This document shows positions 12,630 to 18,178 of a DNA stretch of 18,178 nt, piece by piece. Source of the stretch: Acidimicrobiales bacterium (GTDB taxonomy: Bacteria > Actinomycetota > Acidimicrobiia > Acidimicrobiales > Ilumatobacteraceae); assembly GCA_030833305.1 (NCBI GenBank), contig JAURHL010000019.1, positions 1 through 18,178 of the forward strand, in the 5' to 3' direction. The notes beneath the pieces were generated by a model that was not told where the DNA came from, searched no databases, and was given only the letters and a program-made list of their open reading frames with translations. The translations under genes and the position numbers were made by a program. Position 1 is the first letter of the stretch. Each line of letters starts with the position of its first letter.

Positions 12630-14192
12630 TCAGCAGTTCGTCTCTTCGTCGGGGACGACGAGGTCGATCAGATACGCGTCGGCTGTCTGCTGAGCGCACA
12701 CGTCGGAGGTGTAGCCGGTGTGCTGTTCGGCGGTCACCACGATGAGGCGACCGTCCTCCAGCACCCGCGCCATGTTGCGGGTTCCCTCCAACGGAGTGGC
12801 GGAGTCACCGGTCGTGCCGATGACCACGATGGGGCCGGCGCCGGCACCCGTGATGGCGATGCGCGGGTCGATCGCTTCGGGCCAGAACACGCACGTGTAG
12901 TCACCTGTGGTGCCGGGCCTGAATCGCGGAGCGATCTCGGTGAATCTCGCCGCCTCGGCATCGGCCGCTTCGATGGTGGTGCGCGTCGGATCGTCGGCGC
13001 ACAAGATGTTCAGGAACGCCTCCAGTTCGTTTCCGTACGAACCATCGGGCCGACGTTGGAAGTACGCGTCGAACAGATCGAGAAGCCCCGCTCCGTCGCC
13101 CTCTTGCGCATCGTCGAGGGCCGTGGCCAGGGTGTCCCAGCGCGATGAGGAATACATCGCCTGTGCGACGGCGGTGAGTGCCATACCTCGGGTGAGATCG
13201 GGGCGCCCCGGGGAGGTGGGAATGGGGTTCTCGTCCATACGGGCCATCAGCTCGTCGAAGGCACCCTCGGCGTCGCCATCGTTGTGGAAGGCGCAGGACC
13301 GATCGTCGGAGCAACGAGCGAGGAAGGTGGAGATGGACTGTTCGAACCCCTTCGACTGTTGCAGGGAGCCGTCGAGTGAATCGGCTTCGGGATCGGTGGC
13401 GCCGTCCAACACCGCGGCTCGCACCGTCTCGGGGAACATGGTCGCCCACACCGAACCCAGTTCGCTCCCGTAGGAGAAACCGAAATAGCTGATCTCGTCC
13501 TCACCGAGGGAGCGACGGATCATGTCCATGTCGCGCGCGACGTTGTTGGTTCCCACGTACGGGAGCAGGTCACCGTTCTTCTCGAAGCAGATCTCGGTGA
13601 ACCGTTCGGAGGTGTCGATGATCTCTTGTCGTTCGGCCTCGGTGTCCGGGGTGATGTCGCCGCCGGCGAAGTAGTCGTCGTAGTCGTCGATGCAGTCGAT
13701 GGCGGGTTCGGATCGGCCGGTACCCCGAGGATCGAAGCCGACGATGTCGAAACGTTCGAGCAGATCGGTCGAGAAGATGTTTTCGGCTCGTTCGGCCAGG
13801 TACGAGCCGCCGAAGCCGGGACCACCGGGATTCACGAGGAGCGTGCCGATGCGTTCGGAGCGATCCAGCGCGAGATGGCGGGTCATGAAGATCGAGATGG
13901 TGTCGGATTTCGTGTCCGAGTAGTCGAGGGGTACATCCATGCGCGCGCACTCGAGCCCGGGACCGCACTCGCTCCAGTCGTACTCGGGGGTCGGGAAGCT
14001 CTCGGTGGAATACTCGTTGCCCGCGCCGTTCATGGGCGCGGTGTCGCTCGGTTCGCCGTTCGTGGGCTCGGACGATGACGGGGAATCCGGAATCAGAGTG
14101 TCGCTGGTGACCTCGACGACACTGGTCGTGTCGCTCGAGCAAGCCCCGAACAGGAGAACCATGAGCACCGATGCCGTGATGTTGCGCCGCAT
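12630..14192 (-). CDS. TAP-like alpha/beta-hydrolase lipoprotein (copy A)
   Basis: A 520-residue secreted lipoprotein. The signal peptide MRRNITASVLMVLLFGAC ends in a lipobox (LFGAC) with Cys18 as lipidation site, followed by a Ser/Thr/Pro-rich linker to about residue 70. The hydrolase domain resembles tripeptidyl aminopeptidases (SlpD/SlpE, mycobacterial CaeA/Hip1-like). The oxyanion segment NPGGPG is at 121-126, the nucleophile elbow GFSYGS at 238-243 (Ser240), and the C-terminal TAP-like domain carries TTGDSATP (Asp463) and EQHTGY (His491). Several paired cysteines suggest disulfides. ATG 14192 is preceded by TACCCT at six bases. It is a tandem paralogue of the next gene upstream, and both probably process peptides or esters at the cell surface. 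Confidence 0.91.
   Translation of the reverse strand: MRRNITASVLMVLLFGACSSDTTSVVEVTSDTLIPDSPSSSEPTNGEPSDTAPMNGAGNEYSTESFPTPEYDWSECGPGLECARMDVPLDYSDTKSDTISIFMTRHLALDRSERIGTLLVNPGGPGFGGSYLAERAENIFSTDLLERFDIVGFDPRGTGRSEPAIDCIDDYDDYFAGGDITPDTEAERQEIIDTSERFTEICFEKNGDLLPYVGTNNVARDMDMIRRSLGEDEISYFGFSYGSELGSVWATMFPETVRAAVLDGATDPEADSLDGSLQQSKGFEQSISTFLARCSDDRSCAFHNDGDAEGAFDELMARMDENPIPTSPGRPDLTRGMALTAVAQAMYSSSRWDTLATALDDAQEGDGAGLLDLFDAYFQRRPDGSYGNELEAFLNILCADDPTRTTIEAADAEAARFTEIAPRFRPGTTGDYTCVFWPEAIDPRIAITGAGAGPIVVIGTTGDSATPLEGTRNMARVLEDGRLIVVTAEQHTGYTSDVCAQQTADAYLIDLVVPDEETNC
12644..12663. terminator. Weak hairpin after mycoredoxin, inside the lipoprotein gene end
   Basis: Arms 12644-12650 and 12657-12663 pair over seven positions with one G-T wobble; the loop is six bases. 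It begins 16 bases after the mycoredoxin stop and lies in the last codons of the convergent lipoprotein gene. Confidence 0.3.
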
Positions 14193-14198
14193 GTCGTC

Positions 14199-14204
14199 AG
14201 GGTA
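14199..14204 (-). promoter_or_regulatory. Probable -10 box for hydrolase copy A (leaderless)
   Basis: TACCCT (14204 to 14199), six bases before ATG 14192. It lies within the 21-base gap between the two paralogues, so copy A may be transcribed on its own. Confidence 0.5.
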
Positions 14205-14213
14205 GTGGTCGGC

Positions 14214-15707
14214 TCAGCACATCAGTTCGTCGGGACCATCGGTCAGTTCGACGAGATACCGGTCGACGGCTTCGGTCACGCAGTTGTCCGATCCGTACGT
14301 GGTGTGCTGTTCCAACGGGGACACGATGAGTCGAGCGCGACCGAGTTGGCGCACCATGTTGCGTGTTCCGGCCAGCGGCGTGGCGGCGTCCCCGAGACTT
14401 CCCACCACCACGATCCGATTCGCGGTGGAGGCCGAGATGGTGAGTCGCTCGCCGGGTGGCGTCGTCCAGTGGGCGCAGATCAGCATCTCCTGGATCCAGC
14501 CGGATCCGAGCCGAGGGGCGATGCCGGCCAAGCGTTCGTTCAACGAAAGGATCCGTTCCGGCGTGACCGCCTCGTCCCGATCGAGACACGTGATGACGAA
14601 GTAGGCATCGATCATGTTGTCGAGGTGACCAGCGGAATAGCCGCCGAAGTAAGCGTCGTACAAGCCGAGCAGCGGTGCTCCGTCACCTTGCCGCGCGGCG
14701 TCGAGGGCGTCGGCCAGGCGGGGCCAACCGAAGTCGCCGTACAACGACTGGGCGACCGCCACCCCCAAGATTCCTTGACCGGTGGGTGGTCGATCGTCGT
14801 TCGTCAGTGGTGCGACGTCCAGGGAGGTCGTGATCGCGTCGAAGGTCGACCGCGCGTCCGACCCATCGTCGATGAATTCGCAACTCGTCCGATCACACCA
14901 GTCGAGGAAGGCGTTCAGAGAACTCTCGAATCCACCGGCTTGCAGCAGAAGGCCGTCGACGTACCCCAGGGTCGGGTCGACGGCGGCGTCGAGAACCGCG
15001 GCTCGTACGGTGTCGGGGAAGAGCGTGGCCCAGGTGGCGCCGAGCTGTGTTCCGTAGGAGAAGCCGATGAAGCTGATGGTCTCTTCACCCAGGGCGCGGC
15101 GCAGCACGTCGATGTCGCGCGCCGCGTCGACGGTGCCCACGTGATCGAGGATCTCCGCGCTGCGTTTCCGACACCCGTGCGCGAACGTCGCGGCACCATC
15201 GAGCAGGGCGCGGCGTTCGTTCTCGTCATCGGGTGAGGGGTCGAGTGCGAAGTAGTCGTCCATGGTGTCGACGCAATCGATGGTCGGCTGCGATGCACCG
15301 ACCCCCCGTGGATCCCAGGCCACGATGTCGAACGAATCGAGGATGACGGGGCTCAGGATGGATTCGGCGTACTCGGCGTACAGGAGAGCGGAGCCCCCCG
15401 GTCCGCCGGGATTGATCAACAACGACCCGATGCGCTTCTCGTCGGAGTTGGCGAGACGCCGCGTGACGGGGAGGACGAAGGTGTCTCCGGAGGGATCGGA
15501 GTAGTCGAACGGAACCTCGAACGATCCGCATTCGAGTCCGACCCCACAGGCCGCCCACGCGATGTCGGATGACCAATCCCGCACCGAATCGACACGGTCG
15601 GAGGTCGGCATCGGGGCGGAGTCGTCGGCCCCGTCCGATCTCCCGCAGGCGACGATCAGCGCGATGACGCAAAGTGTCGGTGCGAGCCGATTGCCGATGT
15701 TCATCAT
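14214..15707 (-). CDS. TAP-like alpha/beta-hydrolase lipoprotein (copy B)
   Basis: A 497-residue paralogue of the downstream gene. It has a short signal peptide with lipobox LIVAC (Cys21), an acidic linker, then the same hydrolase layout: INPGGPGGS (98-106), WDPRGVGAS (131-139), GFSYGTQLG (215-223, Ser217), the C-terminal SLGDAATPLAGTRNM (437-451, Asp440) and LEQHTTYGSDNC (465-476, His468). All catalytic positions are intact, so both copies should be active. Identity with copy A is highest around these motifs and low in the linkers, which indicates an old duplication. ATG 15707 and 15704 are adjacent candidates; a TAGAGT -10 box lies eight bases before the first. It is divergent from the ABC exporter. 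Confidence 0.91.
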   Translation of the reverse strand: MMNIGNRLAPTLCVIALIVACGRSDGADDSAPMPTSDRVDSVRDWSSDIAWAACGVGLECGSFEVPFDYSDPSGDTFVLPVTRRLANSDEKRIGSLLINPGGPGGSALLYAEYAESILSPVILDSFDIVAWDPRGVGASQPTIDCVDTMDDYFALDPSPDDENERRALLDGAATFAHGCRKRSAEILDHVGTVDAARDIDVLRRALGEETISFIGFSYGTQLGATWATLFPDTVRAAVLDAAVDPTLGYVDGLLLQAGGFESSLNAFLDWCDRTSCEFIDDGSDARSTFDAITTSLDVAPLTNDDRPPTGQGILGVAVAQSLYGDFGWPRLADALDAARQGDGAPLLGLYDAYFGGYSAGHLDNMIDAYFVITCLDRDEAVTPERILSLNERLAGIAPRLGSGWIQEMLICAHWTTPPGERLTISASTANRIVVVGSLGDAATPLAGTRNMVRQLGRARLIVSPLEQHTTYGSDNCVTEAVDRYLVELTDGPDELMC

Positions 15708-15715
15708 TCATGACG

Positions 15716-15721
15716 ACTCTA
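15716..15721 (-). promoter_or_regulatory. Probable -10 box for hydrolase copy B
   Basis: TAGAGT (15721 to 15716) eight bases before ATG 15707, with no ribosome binding site. It is back to back with the -10 of the ABC exporter, 21 bases away. Confidence 0.45.
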
Positions 15722-15742
15722 CGGTGGGAGAAGAAGCCTCGG

Positions 15743-15748
15743 TAGCCT
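15743..15748 (+). promoter_or_regulatory. Probable -10 box for the ABC exporter gene (leaderless)
   Basis: TAGCCT is seven bases before ATG 15756. It is identical to the -10 box of the TlpA operon and has the same spacing to its start. Confidence 0.52.
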
Positions 15749-15755
15749 GACCCAC

Positions 15756-17618
15756 ATGCGTATGGGTCCCCACATGATGATGCCGGGAGACGCCAGCGTG
15801 GTGAAGGGCCGCTCGTTCGACCGCGGGACGCTCTCACGTGTGTGGCAGTTCGCCCGTCCGTACCGAACGAGCATTGCCGGGTTCCTGATCTCGATTCTTC
15901 TGGCTGCCGCCGTGGCGTTGGTCGCTCCGTTCGCGTTCCGCGCCATCATCGACGATGCGATTCCGGCCGGCGATCGCGGCCGAATCTGGTTCCTGGCCTC
16001 CCTCGCCGTTGGTGCCGCGGTCTTCGACGCGGCGATGGCCATCACCCAGCGTTGGTTCTCCGCTCGCATCGGAGAAGGACTCATCTACGACCTGCGCGTC
16101 GCTCTGTTCGACAAGGTGCAACGGATGCCGGTGGCTTTCTTCACCCGCACACAAACCGGGGCGCTCATCAGCCGTCTCAACAACGACGTGGTGGGCGCCC
16201 AATCCGCGGTCACGTCCACTTTGGGCAGCGTGGTGAGCAACGTCGTCGTCCTCGTGATGACGCTGGCCGCCATGCTCACGCTCGAATGGCGTCTCACGCT
16301 TCTCGCCCTCGTCGTCCTGCCGATCTTCATCATTCCCGCGCGGCGGGTGGGTCAACGTCTGCAGGACATCGCGCGTGAGCAGATGACCCTCAACGCCCAG
16401 ATGAACACGCAGATGAACGAGCGCTTCAACGTGTCGGGAGCGCTGCTCGTGAAGTTGTTCGGTCGCCACGGTGCCGAGGTGGGGGCCTTCGCCTCGCGAG
16501 CGTCGCGCGTGCGCGACATCGGGATTCTCTCGGCGTTGTACGGTCGCGTTTTCTTCGTTGCGCTCGGCTTGGTCGGAGCTCTCGGCGCGGTGGCGGTCTA
16601 CGGAATCGGCGCCCAACTCGTTGTGTCGGGCAACATCACACCGGGCACGTTGGTCGCCATGGCGACCCTGGTGGCCCGGGTGTATCAACCGCTGACCGGG
16701 TTGACCAACGCCCGCGTCGACCTGCTCACCTCCTTCGTCAGTTTCGACCGCGTGTTCGAGGTTCTCGACGCGCCGGTGGCCATCGTCGACAAGCCCGGTG
16801 CCGTGGATCTCGTGGCCCCGCGCGGAGCAGTGGAATTCGATGACGTGACGTTCCGATATCCGGCCGCCGCGACGGTGAGTGTGGCCTCGCTCGAGGCGCC
16901 CGGTTCCCCACTCGGAGACCCCGATGTGGACGTGTTGCGCGGTTTCTCCTTGGCGATCTCACCGGGCGAGACGGTGGCCGTCGTTGGTGCATCGGGCTCG
17001 GGGAAGAGCACCATGGCGGCGCTCGTTCCACGTCTGTACGACGTCACGTCGGGTGCGGTGCGCGTCGACGGTCACGACGTGCGTGATCTCACCGGAGCGA
17101 CCCTGCGGGCGGCCATCGGCGTGGTGTCGCAGGATCCGCATCTTTTCCACGAGAGCATCGAGTCGAATCTGCGGTACGCCAAGCCGGACGCCAGTGCACA
17201 AGAGCTGGTGGCGGCCTGTCGCGCGGCTCGCATTCACGACACCATCGCGGCCCTGCCCGACGGATACGAAACGTTGGTGGGTGAACGGGGCTATCGACTG
17301 TCCGGCGGCGAGAAGCAACGGCTGGCGATCGCTCGGTTGCTGTTGAAGAATCCGGCGGTGATGATTCTCGACGAGGCCACCAGTCATCTGGATAACGAGA
17401 ACGAAGCGTTGGTGCAAGCCGCCTTGGACGAGGCCTTACGGGATCGCACCGCGCTGGTGATCGCTCATCGTCTGTCGACCATTCGCGACGCCGATCGGAT
17501 CGTGGTGCTCGATTCGGGGCGCATCATCGAACAGGGAACGCACGACGAGTTGATGAATCTGGACGGGGCCTACGCCCGCCAGGTGCGTGCCGGGGAAGCG
17601 ACGAGCGAAACGCTCTGA
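15756..17618 (+). CDS. ABC exporter, fused permease and ATPase (half-transporter)
   Basis: A 620-residue type IV (B-family) exporter half. Residues 38-330 hold the six-helix transmembrane domain (helices near 38-60, 77-98, 155-175, 178-195, 262-285, 290-310). The ATPase domain begins at about 357. Walker A GASGSGKST is at 411-419 (Lys417), the Q-loop Gln459 in VVSQD, the signature LSGGE at 515-519, Walker B VMILDE at 535-540 with catalytic Glu540, the D-loop SHLD, and the H-loop His571. An insertion of about 20 residues (TVSVASLEAPGSPLGDPD, about 373-390) separates the A-loop strand FRYP from the following strand. I have seen similar inserts in actinobacterial homologues. It should work as a homodimer or with another half. 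The substrate is unknown; drugs or lipids are usual. The methionine-rich N-terminus (MRMGPHMMMP) is odd. Confidence 0.94.
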   Translation: MRMGPHMMMPGDASVVKGRSFDRGTLSRVWQFARPYRTSIAGFLISILLAAAVALVAPFAFRAIIDDAIPAGDRGRIWFLASLAVGAAVFDAAMAITQRWFSARIGEGLIYDLRVALFDKVQRMPVAFFTRTQTGALISRLNNDVVGAQSAVTSTLGSVVSNVVVLVMTLAAMLTLEWRLTLLALVVLPIFIIPARRVGQRLQDIAREQMTLNAQMNTQMNERFNVSGALLVKLFGRHGAEVGAFASRASRVRDIGILSALYGRVFFVALGLVGALGAVAVYGIGAQLVVSGNITPGTLVAMATLVARVYQPLTGLTNARVDLLTSFVSFDRVFEVLDAPVAIVDKPGAVDLVAPRGAVEFDDVTFRYPAAATVSVASLEAPGSPLGDPDVDVLRGFSLAISPGETVAVVGASGSGKSTMAALVPRLYDVTSGAVRVDGHDVRDLTGATLRAAIGVVSQDPHLFHESIESNLRYAKPDASAQELVAACRAARIHDTIAALPDGYETLVGERGYRLSGGEKQRLAIARLLLKNPAVMILDEATSHLDNENEALVQAALDEALRDRTALVIAHRLSTIRDADRIVVLDSGRIIEQGTHDELMNLDGAYARQVRAGEATSETL

Positions 17619-17619
17619 C

Positions 17620-18178
17620 TCAGTGCGGTGCCGCTTGCGCACCACGAATCAAGGATCCCCGGAGCTCGCCGGTGTGCTCACCGTGTTCGAACGAGACCCA
17701 GCCGTTCTTGATCGTGTAGTGATAGCCGGTCGCGGTCTGCATGAGTCGGCGTCCGTTGGCGGGGAGGTCGTGAACGATGCGAGGCGGAGGCGTGCCGAGC
17801 GACGCGATGTCGATGACGTTCAGGTCGGCGCGATAGCCGGGGGCGATCACACCGCGGTCGAGCAAGCCGACGTGGCGCGCGGTGCGCTGGGTGATGTGGT
17901 GCACCATGAATTCGAGGGGCAGTTTCTCGCCCCGGCGACGGTCCTTGCACCACAGCGCGAGGGCGGTGGTGGTGGCACTGCCGTCGGAGATCGCTCCGCA
18001 GTGCGCCCCGGCGTCGCTGAGACCGATCACCGCGTTGTCGCGCAGCAACATTTCGCGCACGTCGTCGAGGTTGCCGCGTGCGAAGTTGAACAGGGGCATG
18101 TACAACAGCCGGTTGCCGTCGTCCTCGCTCAACAGATCGATGAGGAAGTCGATCACCGGACGACCGGCGGCGGCGGCC
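17620..18178 (-). CDS. Amidohydrolase, N-acyl-D-amino-acid deacylase-like, C-terminal part
   Basis: The frame is open to the end of the window, so the N-terminal two thirds, including the main metal-binding histidines, are missing. The visible 186 residues match the C-terminal half of amidohydrolase-3/D-aminoacylase proteins: an LYMPLFNFARGNLDDVREMLL segment, the conserved IGLSDAGAHCG with the metal-binding or catalytic aspartate, an HHITQRTARHVGLLDRGVIAPGYRADLNVID stretch typical of the returning beta-sandwich, and a VHDLPANGRRLMQTATGYHYTIKNG tail. Such enzymes remove acyl groups from D-amino acids or act on related cyclic amides. The stop TGA (17622-17620) is one base from the stop of the convergent ABC exporter, and no strong terminator lies between them. 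Confidence 0.83.
   Translation of the reverse strand, partial: AAAAGRPVIDFLIDLLSEDDGNRLLYMPLFNFARGNLDDVREMLLRDNAVIGLSDAGAHCGAISDGSATTTALALWCKDRRRGEKLPLEFMVHHITQRTARHVGLLDRGVIAPGYRADLNVIDIASLGTPPPRIVHDLPANGRRLMQTATGYHYTIKNGWVSFEHGEHTGELRGSLIRGAQAAPH

Noticed and set aside
17603..17615. GAGCG-AAA-CGCTC hairpin at the end of the ABC exporter gene as terminator
   Set aside because: The stem is only five base pairs with no T tract; such repeats are expected by chance in this composition.
1..18178. tRNA, rRNA, CRISPR array, insertion sequence or phage attachment site
   Set aside because: I looked for cloverleaf ends near serS, spaced direct repeats, and transposase or integrase motifs in the translations, and saw none.

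Overview
The window is 18.2 kb of high-GC DNA carrying typical free-living actinobacterial chromosome. A WhiB7-type regulator, a mycoredoxin (which implies mycothiol chemistry), a CsoR-family regulator, heavy use of GTG starts and TANNNT -10 boxes lying 6-9 nt before start codons all point to Actinobacteria. A deep-branching lineage such as Acidimicrobiia is my guess, not something the sequence proves. No rRNA, tRNA, CRISPR array, insertion sequence or prophage is visible.

Layout. 1-303: C-terminal end of a CtaG-type cytochrome oxidase assembly protein, followed by a perfect 24-bp hairpin that also faces the convergent two-gene ABC-2 exporter operon (355-2045, minus). 2127-4066: serS and pdxH on plus. 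4044-6104 (minus): a tightly coupled operon of a membrane-anchored TlpA-like thioredoxin, a CcdA thiol-disulfide transporter and a poly-gamma-glutamate-hydrolase-family enzyme. 6276-7049 (minus): a whiB7-like gene with a complete-looking attenuator leader. 7066-7977 (minus): a small two-helix membrane protein and a GIY-YIG-like protein, divergent from a HAD-fold protein (8054-8566, plus) that is followed by a multi-pass membrane protein (8637-9599, plus). 9562-10287 (minus): SAM methyltransferase. 10319-12368: a divergent persulfide module, namely an MBL-fold dioxygenase fused to three rhodanese domains, opposite a CsoR/CstR-family repressor, with a perfect 16-bp palindrome over both -10 boxes. 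12392-12628: mycoredoxin. 12630-15707 (minus): two tandem TAP-like alpha/beta-hydrolase lipoproteins. 15756-17618 (plus): a full-length ABC exporter. 17620-18178 (minus): end of an N-acyl-D-amino-acid-deacylase-like amidohydrolase.

The most interesting part is the whiB7 leader. In RNA order it holds an AT-rich box 3 bp before a TTGACG -35, a 70-codon upstream ORF, a 9-nt segment inside the last codons of that ORF that is perfectly complementary to the left arm of a downstream intrinsic terminator, the terminator with its T tract, then a strong ribosome binding site and whiB7. This is the expected layout of ribosome-stalling attenuation that induces whiB7 under translation inhibitors. A second theme is that at least nine transcripts appear to be leaderless or nearly so. 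A third is sulfur and thiol redox: persulfide dioxygenase, CstR-like sensor, mycoredoxin and the TlpA/CcdA pair. A fourth is that convergent genes overlap or abut and carry hairpins inside their coding ends.
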